Below are positions 1 to 5,634 of a stretch of 5,634 bases of DNA, piece after piece. The translations under genes and the position numbers were made by a program. How positions within the stretch are numbered: the first letter of the stretch is position 1; each line of letters opens with the position of its first letter. The stretch spans positions 1-5,634 of the forward strand of contig CALCEK010000249.1 in NCBI GenBank assembly GCA_937900125.1. The letters are read 5' to 3'. Origin of the DNA: an uncultured Treponema sp. (lineage in GTDB: Bacteria; Spirochaetota; Spirochaetia; Treponematales; Treponemataceae). Below the pieces are notes generated by a model. It made no database searches and had not been told where the DNA came from. It saw only the letters and a list, made by a program, of their open reading frames with translations.

Positions 1-2276
1 GAAAGATCTATGAGATGGGTATTGAATCCATACCCAGCGAATCGGAATGTTATCCTGCCAAGATTGCACACGGTCATATTATGTGGCTCCTTTTACAGGG
101 AGTGAAATTCATCTTTTACCCTTGTGTGCCCTATGAACGTATCGAGCAGAAGGAAGCCGGCAATCATTACAACTGCCCTATTGTTACCTCTTACGGTGAA
201 AATATCAAGAACAATGTCGAAGAATTAAGAGATCCGTCTATAATTTACGATGATCCCTTTATGTCCTTCGAATCGGAAAAAATCCTTTCCGACAGACTTG
301 TTCAGATATTTACCGACAAAAAGACAAGATATTATAATAATTTTACTTCGGATGAAGTCAAAGCTGCTGCTCACGCCGGCTGGGTTGAGCTTGAGAACGC
401 GCGTCTTGACATGCAGAAAAAGGGTGAGGAAACTCTTAAATATCTTGAAGAAACCGGCAGACGCGGTATTGTTCTTGCGGGACGACCTTATCATCTTGAC
501 CCAGAGATAAATCACGGAATTCCAGAAATGATTCAAGGGTTAGGTATTGCCGTTTTAACCGAAGATTCTGTTGCGCATTTAGGTGCAATAGAGCGACCTT
601 TGCGCATAATTGACCAGTGGACTTATCACAATCGCTTGTATAGGGCAGCGGCGTTTGTTAGCGAAATGCCAAATCTGGAACTTGTGCAGCTTACATCATT
701 CGGTTGCGGTTTAGATGCCGTTACCGCAGACCAAGTTGACGAAATTTTGCGAAGTAAAAGTCGAATGTACACTTTGATAAAAATCGACGAAGGAAGCAAT
801 CTTGGAGCGGTTAGAATTAGAATCCGCAGTTTAATTGCGGCTGTGGCGGCACGAGAGCGAAATCATAAACGGCTTCCAGTAAAATCTGCAGCGTATCAGC
901 GGCAGGTGTTTACCAAAGAAATGAAATATTCGCATACAATTTTAGCCCCTCAAATGAGTCCGATTCATTTTAGGTTGCTTAAAAATGCCTTTAATTATTC
1001 AGGTTTTAATTTTGTGATTCTTGATGCCGTTGACCCAATCGCTGTTGAAACAGGCTTAAAATATGTGAACAACGATGCTTGTTATCCTTCAATTTTGGTT
1101 GCGGGACAGATGATTGCGGCTCTTCAAAGTGGAAAATACGACCTTGAACACACGAGTCTCCTTATTACGCAAACTGGCGGTGGGTGTCGTGCTACAAATT
1201 ACATCGGTTTTATACGTCGCGCATTAAATGACGCAGGAATGTCGCATATTCCTGTAATTTCGTTGAGTGCGCAGGGCTTTGAAAAAAATCCAGGATTTAC
1301 AATAACATTGCCACTCTTAAATCGTGCAATGCGGGCTATTATGATTGGCGATGTTTTTATGCGTTGCCTGTATAGGACTCGTCCTTATGAAGCAATTCCT
1401 GGTTCTGCAAATGCTCTTTATGAAAAATGGAGCGTAAAAGTTGAAAAAGCCTTAAAAAATATGAACGCTTTTTCATACAATCAAATTATCAAAAAAATTA
1501 TACACGATTTTGACACGTTGCCACTTTTGCCGATAAAAAAGCCACGTGTAGGTGTAGTCGGTGAAATTTTGGTGAAATTTCATCCAACGGCAAACAATGA
1601 AATTGTAGAAACCATAGAACGCGAAGGCGCAGAATGTGTAATGCCCGATTTAGCTGATTTTTTGTTCTATTCATTTAGTACGGGAATTTTTAGGCATGAG
1701 CAACTTGCTTTTCCCAAAAAAACGGAACGGAACGCTAAGTTTTTTGTTTGGTTTTTAGAGCAATATCGAAAAGGAATTAAAAAGCAGCTTAAAAAAAGCC
1801 AACGTTTTGAGCCGCCTACGCTTATTTACAAATTGATGGAAGGTGTTGACGACATTGTTCAAATTGGTAACATTACAGGCGAAGGTTGGTTTTTAACGGC
1901 AGAAATGGTAGAATTGATTCACTCTGGAGTGCCAAGCATAGCTTGTGTTCAGCCGTTTGCTTGTCTTCCAAATCACGTAACAGGAAAAGGAATGATAAAA
2001 GAATTGCGCAGACGCTATCCAGAAGCAAATATTTCTGCAATAGACTACGACCCTGGTGCTAGTGAAGTTAATCAGTTGAATCGTCTTAAGTTACTTTTAA
2101 GCAATGCGCCTGTCGGAAAACATCCAGATGAAAAGTCAGACGGAATGATTCACAGTCCAGATGGAAGCGTTGTAAAACCAGAAATCCGTTTTGCAGAAGG
2201 GGGCGGAAGTTTTTCTGACCCAGAGCCTGTTTCTATGCACGATATGCCGATTGCCGCTGGACAAGGAGGTCAGTAA
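1..2276 (+). CDS. 2-hydroxyacyl-CoA dehydratase / activase-related giant protein, C-terminal part (5' truncated)
   Basis: The reading frame is open to the left edge: codons from base 3 (K-I-Y-E) run into the Met at 15. That Met is internal and the true start lies outside. About 757 residues are visible. Numbering from Met15, the opening block (GIESIPSESECYPAK, C12; FYPCVPYE, C37; HYNCPIVTSY, C54) is typical of the DUF2229 / activase-associated region. It is followed by GRPYHLDPEINHGIP (~157-170) and by HgdB-like segments with C231 (FGCGLDA), C356 (NDACYPS), C391 (GGGCRATN), and C644 and C650 (ACVQPFACLPNHV). Family members are usually about 1400-1500 residues, with BadF/BcrA-type ATPase domains at the N-terminus; those would lie upstream and are not seen. 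The conserved cysteines suggest Fe-S binding in the cytoplasm, by analogy with 2-hydroxyglutaryl-CoA dehydratase and its ATP-driven activator. The true substrate of this fused form is unknown. The last ~55 residues are a Gly/Pro/Ser-rich, probably disordered tail. Family call is confident; reaction is not. Confidence 0.88.
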   Translation, partial: KIYEMGIESIPSESECYPAKIAHGHIMWLLLQGVKFIFYPCVPYERIEQKEAGNHYNCPIVTSYGENIKNNVEELRDPSIIYDDPFMSFESEKILSDRLVQIFTDKKTRYYNNFTSDEVKAAAHAGWVELENARLDMQKKGEETLKYLEETGRRGIVLAGRPYHLDPEINHGIPEMIQGLGIAVLTEDSVAHLGAIERPLRIIDQWTYHNRLYRAAAFVSEMPNLELVQLTSFGCGLDAVTADQVDEILRSKSRMYTLIKIDEGSNLGAVRIRIRSLIAAVAARERNHKRLPVKSAAYQRQVFTKEMKYSHTILAPQMSPIHFRLLKNAFNYSGFNFVILDAVDPIAVETGLKYVNNDACYPSILVAGQMIAALQSGKYDLEHTSLLITQTGGGCRATNYIGFIRRALNDAGMSHIPVISLSAQGFEKNPGFTITLPLLNRAMRAIMIGDVFMRCLYRTRPYEAIPGSANALYEKWSVKVEKALKNMNAFSYNQIIKKIIHDFDTLPLLPIKKPRVGVVGEILVKFHPTANNEIVETIEREGAECVMPDLADFLFYSFSTGIFRHEQLAFPKKTERNAKFFVWFLEQYRKGIKKQLKKSQRFEPPTLIYKLMEGVDDIVQIGNITGEGWFLTAEMVELIHSGVPSIACVQPFACLPNHVTGKGMIKELRRRYPEANISAIDYDPGASEVNQLNRLKLLLSNAPVGKHPDEKSDGMIHSPDGSVVKPEIRFAEGGGSFSDPEPVSMHDMPIAAGQGGQ
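2263..2270 (+). promoter_or_regulatory. Strong Shine-Dalgarno for the exported protein gene, inside the upstream gene
   Basis: AAGGAGGT is a full anti-16S match, located in the last codons (Q-G-G-Q) of the dehydratase-like gene. It sits 5 nt before the ATG at 2276 and 8 nt before a second ATG at 2279. The 8-nt spacing is closer to optimal, so the true start may be the second Met; the protein differs by only one residue. The arrangement implies translational coupling of the two genes. Confidence 0.85.
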
Positions 2277-3658
2277 TGATGTTTTTTACTAATAAAAAAA
2301 TTATTTTAAGTTTATTTTTATCTTTGAGCTTTCTTTTTCCGCTGGTAGCAGAACTTTCTACTATAGAAGTGCCAGATTCTTCGGTAATACGGCAAAACCT
2401 TATTTCTTCTTGGTTTACTGCTCCCGTTTCTTCGCTCAAGGCAAAATCGGAAGAATTGTATACGGCGCAAGATGGAACTGTTTTTCAGGTGCGATTTGAA
2501 GATGGCGAAAAAGAAGTAAAAATCATTGTTTGCCCACAAATATATGTTTTGCCAGAAGAAAATTCTGTAAACTCTAGACAAAATCTTCCCGTTGAACAAT
2601 ATAACAAAAATTCCTTTGGTTCATGGATTTTGTATAGGGAAAAAAGTTCAGGTCGTCCCCTAAAAATCAAATGGCATTTTGCTAAAGACCCCAATGTGTA
2701 TGTTCAATTAAGACAAGATTCAGAAAAGACTTATGCAGATTTGATTGTGTACAATTCATTTGCGGCTAGGTCTGTTCCTCTTGGCGTGAGTTTTGCACGT
2801 TTATATTCAGTTTCATTTCAGCATTTGTATTCGCTAACAAGGAAAACTATCGCTTGGGATTCTGTTTTGCCCGTTTTAGGTCAATATGAGGCTCTTATAA
2901 AAACAGAAAATCTCATCCGCGAAAAACTCCCTTTTATTGTTTACACAAAAAATGCTTGTTACAACGAAAAAGGCGAACTTTATTCAATTCAAACAGGAAA
3001 ACCGCTTACCCCTCCATTTGACCCGCTTGCTACGGACAAAACTCTCTATTTAAGTGGTGCGGGTTTTGTAAAATGGATTGTTGACGGAATTGTAAAACAC
3101 TATACGGGTGAAGGTGTAAAAATTGCGGAGTTGGTTGAACCGACAATTTCTTTTGACGAACTCGGAAAAAATGGAATTATTTCGCAAAATTGGGATATGA
3201 CCTTTACACTCGACTGGGTGCGAAATCTCGCTGCCTGTGCACTTTCTGTCCGTTCAAGCCACGATTATAATTATGAAACTGGCGGGGTTGACGTTACGCG
3301 CAATCTTTTTTCGTCTACTTTGCAATCTGACGGAAAAATAATTCGTTCTAAAGGTTATGTTAAGAATAGCGGCTACACAATGCAGGACATTCGCGGACTT
3401 TTGTATATGCTTGCGGTTACAGAGCCTAACTATTTTTACCTTGCCGCAATTCGCGAGCCGTCGGTGAGTAAAGATGACGAAATCGTTTTTAACAATAGCT
3501 TGGTGATTTTTCCTTCTTTTGATGATTCTGGGATTTTTCATTGTAGCATTTTTGAGATGGGAGTTGAAATGTCTTTGGATAAATTTATAGAGCGATATTC
3601 GAACTGTTATGTTCATCTTGAGCGCGTTCGCGCACCAGAAGTTTTTCTTCCAAAGTAA
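2276..3658 (+). CDS. Exported protein of unknown function (460 aa, signal peptide)
   Basis: I do not recognise this family. The N-terminus is a classical Sec signal peptide: MMFFTNKK, then a hydrophobic core at ~9-23 (IILSLFLSLSFLFPL), then a likely signal peptidase I cut after LVA at residue 25. There is no lipobox cysteine, so a soluble periplasmic or secreted protein is more likely than a lipoprotein. The mature part is ~435 residues, mixed alpha/beta-looking, with few cysteines and no second membrane segment. The C-terminal half (from about GAGFVKWIVDGIVKHYTGEG, ~262-281) looks the more conserved, with motif-like stretches such as SQNWDMTFTLDWVRNLA (~304-320) and FDDSGIFHCSIFEMGVEMS near 416-434. 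It starts inside the stop codon of the dehydratase-like gene (TAATG), so the two are in one operon and likely coupled. ATG 2279 is an equally good start. The gene is complete and ends ahead of a hairpin-rich gap. Function cannot be assigned from sequence alone. Confidence 0.85.
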   Translation: MMFFTNKKIILSLFLSLSFLFPLVAELSTIEVPDSSVIRQNLISSWFTAPVSSLKAKSEELYTAQDGTVFQVRFEDGEKEVKIIVCPQIYVLPEENSVNSRQNLPVEQYNKNSFGSWILYREKSSGRPLKIKWHFAKDPNVYVQLRQDSEKTYADLIVYNSFAARSVPLGVSFARLYSVSFQHLYSLTRKTIAWDSVLPVLGQYEALIKTENLIREKLPFIVYTKNACYNEKGELYSIQTGKPLTPPFDPLATDKTLYLSGAGFVKWIVDGIVKHYTGEGVKIAELVEPTISFDELGKNGIISQNWDMTFTLDWVRNLAACALSVRSSHDYNYETGGVDVTRNLFSSTLQSDGKIIRSKGYVKNSGYTMQDIRGLLYMLAVTEPNYFYLAAIREPSVSKDDEIVFNNSLVIFPSFDDSGIFHCSIFEMGVEMSLDKFIERYSNCYVHLERVRAPEVFLPK

Positions 3659-3695
3659 AAACTAAAAAATATACAAATCCTCGTTCTAAAACTTT

Positions 3696-3733
3696 AGGGT
3701 ATCTCTAAAAATTGTAATTTCTAGAGATACCCT
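3696..3733 (+). terminator. Perfect 12-bp inverted repeat; possible terminator or intergenic repeat
   Basis: AGGGTATCTCTA (3696-3707) and TAGAGATACCCT (3722-3733) are perfect reverse complements. The interior AAATT / AATTT can extend the stem to about 16 bp with one A-C mismatch around a TGTA loop. It lies 38 bp after the stop of the exported-protein gene, where a transcription terminator is expected. No T-run follows the stem, so it is not a textbook intrinsic terminator. It could equally be an mRNA 3'-end stabiliser or a copy of a dispersed repeat. Confidence 0.55.
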
Positions 3734-3745
3734 CTAGAGATGCCC
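3721..3745. repeat. Adjacent direct repeat of the hairpin arm (CTAGAGATRCCC x2)
   Basis: CTAGAGATACCC (3721-3732) is followed one base later by CTAGAGATGCCC (3734-3745), an 11/12 match. The second copy can also pair with the left arm at 3697-3707 using one G-U pair. In addition, CTAGAG (3721-3726) can pair with CTCTAG (3732-3737). Three mutually exclusive foldings are therefore possible in RNA. Confidence 0.75.
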
Positions 3746-3846
3746 ACTTTAGTTTCAAGAGCCTATCTAGTATGTAATTCTGAACCGCGCAATGTGTGAA
3801 GAATTTAGCGTTTGTTTTACAGAGAAACTAGATTTTTCGGGGAGGG

Positions 3847-3876
3847 CAACGCTTGTCAACGCCTAGCAACGCTTAT
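3847..3876. repeat. Three tandem 10-bp units, CAACGCYTNN
   Basis: CAACGCTTGT, CAACGCCTAG and CAACGCTTAT follow one another without a gap; the first six bases are identical in all three. The array lies 112 bp before the HAD gene ATG and upstream of its promoter. A 10-bp period places the units on one face of the helix, which would suit a repeated protein-binding site. It may also be simple repeat expansion. No known operator is recognised. Confidence 0.7.
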
Positions 3877-3951
3877 CGCTCATACATTAGACCTGTTCGG
3901 GAATCCTGTTTCCGCTCAGGTTTATTTTGTAACACTCGCAAAAAATCATTG

Positions 3952-3980
3952 TGGACTTTTATACTTACTTTTTGTATAAT
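3952..3980 (+). promoter_or_regulatory. Sigma70-type promoter for the HAD phosphatase gene
   Basis: A consensus -10 box TATAAT (3975-3980) is preceded, at the ideal 17-bp spacing, by TGGACT (3952-3957), a 4/6 match to TTGACA. The spacer is T-rich. Transcription should start around 3986-3988, at or next to the A of the ATG at 3988. Confidence 0.65.
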
Positions 3981-3987
3981 AAACGTT

Positions 3988-4680
3988 ATGATTGAGGGGA
4001 TTAAGGCGGTTGCTTTTGATATAGACGGAACTCTGTATCCAGATTGGAAACTATATGTCCGTATTGCAGGGCATTTTTTGCGCCATATATGGTTTTTCCA
4101 TGAATACAACGAAGTCCGCAAAGAATTGCGCCGTTCCGCACCTGTTGCAGATTTGTTTGAATATCAAGGTCGCCTTATGGCACACCGACTTCATATTTCA
4201 ATAGAGTTAGCAAAACGCAAAGTTGATGAAATTTGCTACAAAGCCCTAGAACCCTATTTTGAACACATCGCTCCATACTATCAAGTCTACGAAACAATTG
4301 TTTCTTTTAAAGAAGCTGGCTTAAAAATTGCCTTGTTTTCAGATTTTCCTCCTGAACAAAAAGGGGATATTTGGGGATTGCTTCCTTTGTGCGATGTCCT
4401 TTTAGGTTCTGAAAGTGCTGGTGCATTAAAGCCCTCTCCCTATTCATTCGGAATTTTAGCGCAAAAACTTGAATTAGAACCGCATGAGATTTTATATATT
4501 GGTAATAGCAAAAAGTACGATGTAGGCGGTGCAAATAATGCTGGAATGAAAAGTGGCTACATTATGCGGGGCTTTCGGCGAATTTTTAATATACCATATA
4601 AAAAAGCAGATGTTTCTTTTAGGAATTATCAAGAATTGCGGGAAATTGTTTTGGGCAGTTCTAAAAATCACCTTGAATGA
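3988..4680 (+). CDS. HAD-superfamily hydrolase (phosphatase-like), 230 aa
   Basis: This is a probable cytoplasmic phosphatase acting on an unknown small phosphorylated substrate. All four HAD motifs are visible: motif I AFDIDGT with nucleophile D11 and acid/base D13; motif II ALFSDF with S118; motif III lysine K148 (GALKPSPYSFG); motif IV IGNSKKYDVGGANNAG with D178. In motif IV the common GDS is GNS, a known variation. A helical cap of about 90 residues lies between motifs I and II (~20-110), so this is a C1-type cap, and 230 aa is normal for the group. I chose ATG 3988 because it sits ten codons before the catalytic Asp, as is usual. The frame continues upstream to a TTG at 3853 with an SD-like GGGGAGGG before it, but those 45 codons run through a tandem repeat and the promoter. 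There is no SD before 3988, and the predicted transcript starts there, so translation may be leaderless. Family certain, substrate unknown. Confidence 0.88.
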   Translation: MIEGIKAVAFDIDGTLYPDWKLYVRIAGHFLRHIWFFHEYNEVRKELRRSAPVADLFEYQGRLMAHRLHISIELAKRKVDEICYKALEPYFEHIAPYYQVYETIVSFKEAGLKIALFSDFPPEQKGDIWGLLPLCDVLLGSESAGALKPSPYSFGILAQKLELEPHEILYIGNSKKYDVGGANNAGMKSGYIMRGFRRIFNIPYKKADVSFRNYQELREIVLGSSKNHLE

Positions 4681-4730
4681 CTTTTAAGGAAAACGTCCAA
4701 AACTTAAGTTTTTGAGCAAGTCTATTACTT

Positions 4731-4749
4731 TAAAAACGCGATGTTTTTA
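4731..4749 (+). terminator. Weak hairpin after the HAD gene
   Basis: TAAAAAC (4731-4737) and GTTTTTA (4743-4749) form a 7-bp, almost GC-free stem with a 5-base loop, followed by a T-rich stretch. It is thermodynamically weak. It is listed only as a secondary candidate beside the hairpin at 4787-4816. Confidence 0.2.
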
Positions 4750-4786
4750 TTTCTGGATTTTTAGGAATCAAAACTCGCAGGAGAAG

Positions 4787-4823
4787 CCGAAAAACTCGCT
4801 ATAAAGGAGTTTTCGGATTTTCC
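4787..4823 (+). terminator. Candidate intrinsic terminator between HAD and coiled-coil genes
   Basis: CCGAAAAACTC (4787-4797) pairs with GAGTTTTCGG (4807-4816), with one bulged A, around a 9-base loop; ATTTTCC follows. It lies 106 bp past the HAD stop and 36 bp before the GTG of the next gene. The AAAGGAG at 4803-4809 looks like a ribosome site but overlaps the loop and right arm of this stem and has no start codon at suitable spacing. The T-run is short, so termination may be partial. Confidence 0.45.
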
Positions 4824-4837
4824 AAAATCTTTTTTGT

Positions 4838-4844
4838 GGGTGGG
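4838..4844 (+). promoter_or_regulatory. Weak ribosome binding site for the GTG start at 4853
   Basis: GGGTGGG ends 8 nt before GTG 4853. It contains GGTG, part of the extended anti-16S match, but not the usual GGAGG core. It supports the GTG start by position more than by quality. Confidence 0.35.
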
Positions 4845-4852
4845 AACAAAAA

Positions 4853-5608
4853 GTGGATTTTCTTTCTATATTTATATCTGTCGCAGTTGCTTCTATTATA
4901 TCAGTTGTTTTGAGTCAATTTGGAAAACGAGAAAATACAATGGAGCGAGTTAGGCGTTATGCTGATTCTCGTTTAAAAAATTTTGATGAGTATTTTAAAC
5001 AAAAACATACGGAGGTTGAACAATTAGGAAATCAACTTGAAGGAATTGATATGCAGGCAAAAGCTGCTATAAAAAATCTTGATATGAAGCGCGATGAGTT
5101 TCAAAAAGTTACAGCCGATTTAGCCGAACCTATTCGTCAAGTGCAAGAAATCGGAGAAAAAATTCAATCTTACGATTCTCTTGTTGCCAATTTGATGGAA
5201 ATGACAGCAGCGGTAGAAAAAAATCTGCAAACAATTCAAAAAGAATCAGGAATTGTTGACCGCCTTACTGCAAAACTCGACGAGCAAAAGAAAAAGTTAG
5301 CATCAGTTGACCGCCAAATTCCAGATTTAATGGAAAAATTTGACGCTAAAAATAAAGAAAATCTAAAGCAAGTTGGGGTTGGCTTACTTGACGATTATGA
5401 AAGTAGGGCAAAATTTGTTGAGGAGAGAACTCAACAAGCACTAGAAGAAAGTCAAGTAGTTTTAAATAAAGTAATGGCTCATATCAAAGACACTTATGAG
5501 CAGGCGGCTGAACGTGCAAGTACGCTTGAAGATGAAGCTTTTGCAAATTTAAAGGCGAATGCAGAGCAAAGAACTGCGGATTGCCTTGAAGAAGTAAATT
5601 CTCAAACC
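4853..5608 (+). CDS. Membrane-anchored coiled-coil protein, SpiroCoCo-like (3' truncated)
   Basis: The frame opens after a stop at 4802-4804 and runs to the end of genomic sequence, giving 252 codons with no stop. From the GTG at 4853 the protein begins with a membrane segment at residues ~3-22 (FLSIFISVAVASIISVVLSQ), then a basic stretch (GKRENTMERVRRYADSR). By the positive-inside rule this places the rest in the cytoplasm. Residues ~40 to the end are almost continuous charged heptad-like helix rich in E, K, Q, A and L (for example EKNLQTIQKESGIVDRLTAK), predicting a long coiled coil. The layout resembles the spirochete SpiroCoCo family, whose members are much longer and of unsettled function; this is recall, not a search. 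RmuC has a similar start but its nuclease domain is not visible here. The ATG at 4940 would drop the membrane segment, so GTG 4853 is preferred. Residues after T252 (R-S-E-E-R-R-V-G) are adapter translation and must be removed. Confidence 0.75.
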
Positions 5609-5634
5609 AGATCGGAAGAGCGTCGTGTAGGGAA
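5609..5634. other. Illumina TruSeq adapter contamination
   Basis: The final 26 bases begin AGATCGGAAGAGCGTCGTGT and match, base for base, the reverse complement of the Illumina universal (P5-side) adapter. They are not genomic. The first A could be either genomic or adapter. Genomic sequence ends at about 5608. Confidence 0.97.

Larger units (their letters stand above)
3659..3987. other. Intergenic region with hairpins, tandem repeat and promoter
   Basis: This 329-bp gap holds no convincing gene. From left to right it contains an AT-rich stretch after the stop codon, an inverted repeat at 3696-3733 with an extra arm copy to 3745, a nondescript stretch at 3746-3838, a purine-rich SD-like GGGGAGGG at 3839-3846, a 10-bp triple repeat at 3847-3876, and a sigma70-type promoter at 3952-3980. 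A 55-codon frame (3812-3979) crosses the right half but lacks a good start. Confidence 0.7.

Noticed and set aside
1..14. Possible adapter remnant (GATCT) at the left edge
   Set aside because: The bases encode K-I-Y-E in frame with the family motif that follows and do not extend to any adapter match.
225..536. 103-codon minus-strand and 86-codon plus-strand open frames
   Set aside because: Both overlap the strongly conserved dehydratase-like coding frame and show no protein features of their own.
3254..3616. 120-codon open frame on the minus strand
   Set aside because: It lies wholly inside the exported-protein gene, has no plausible start context or recognisable domain, and is basic and low-complexity as antisense shadows often are.
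3853..3987. 45-residue N-terminal extension of the HAD protein from TTG 3853, with SD-like GGGGAGGG at 3839-3846
   Set aside because: The spacing is acceptable, but the extension translates a tandem repeat and the promoter region, looks unlike a HAD N-terminus, and would put the start far from the DxD motif. ATG 3988 fits the family better.
3659..3987. CRISPR array or mobile element in the repeat-rich gap
   Set aside because: The repeats are only 10-12 bp with no spacer regularity, and there is no transposase, cas gene or flanking target-site duplication.
4699..4712. Palindrome AAAACTTAAGTTTT as a terminator or operator
   Set aside because: It has no loop and almost no GC, so it cannot form a stable RNA hairpin, and no regulator site is recognised. 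Such palindromes are common in AT-rich DNA.
4803..4809. AAAGGAG as a ribosome site for the coiled-coil gene
   Set aside because: No in-frame start codon lies 5-12 bases downstream; it forms part of the loop and right arm of the hairpin at 4787-4816.

Overview
The window is a low-GC (roughly 40%) bacterial segment with four protein-coding genes, all on the + strand. It looks like one end of a short-read draft or metagenome contig: its last 26 bases are Illumina adapter, not genome. The gene content best fits a host-associated spirochete of the Treponema type. That assignment rests mainly on the membrane-anchored coiled-coil protein at the right end, which resembles the spirochete 'SpiroCoCo' family, and partly on the giant fused dehydratase/activase-type protein at the left. 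It is recognition by eye, not a database result.

Layout. (1) Positions 1-2276 hold the C-terminal half or so of a very large 2-hydroxyacyl-CoA dehydratase/activase-related protein, cut by the left edge. (2) Overlapping its stop codon by one base (TAATG), with a full AAGGAGGT ribosome site inside the end of the upstream gene, is an exported protein of unknown function (2276-3658). These two genes form a tight operon. (3) A 329-bp gap (3659-3987) carries a perfect 12-bp inverted repeat with a second, slightly diverged copy of one arm, a 10-bp triple tandem repeat, and a promoter whose -10 box lies only 7 bp before the next ATG. (4) A HAD-superfamily phosphatase follows (3988-4680) and may be translated from a leaderless mRNA. 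(5) A 172-bp gap holds a terminator-like hairpin. (6) A GTG-initiated gene (4853 to the end of genomic sequence at 5608) encodes an N-terminally anchored, highly charged coiled-coil protein and is cut off by the adapter.

How the genes relate. Only the first two are clearly co-transcribed and probably translationally coupled. The pairing is odd, because one is a cytoplasmic Fe-S type enzyme relative and the other carries a signal peptide. The HAD phosphatase seems to have its own promoter. The coiled-coil gene may read through from it or have a promoter I could not identify. I see no CRISPR array, transposase, tRNA or rRNA, and no convincing new multi-gene system. The most useful observations are the adapter tail, the probable leaderless start, the structured intergenic repeat region, and the uncharacterised exported partner of the dehydratase-like protein.
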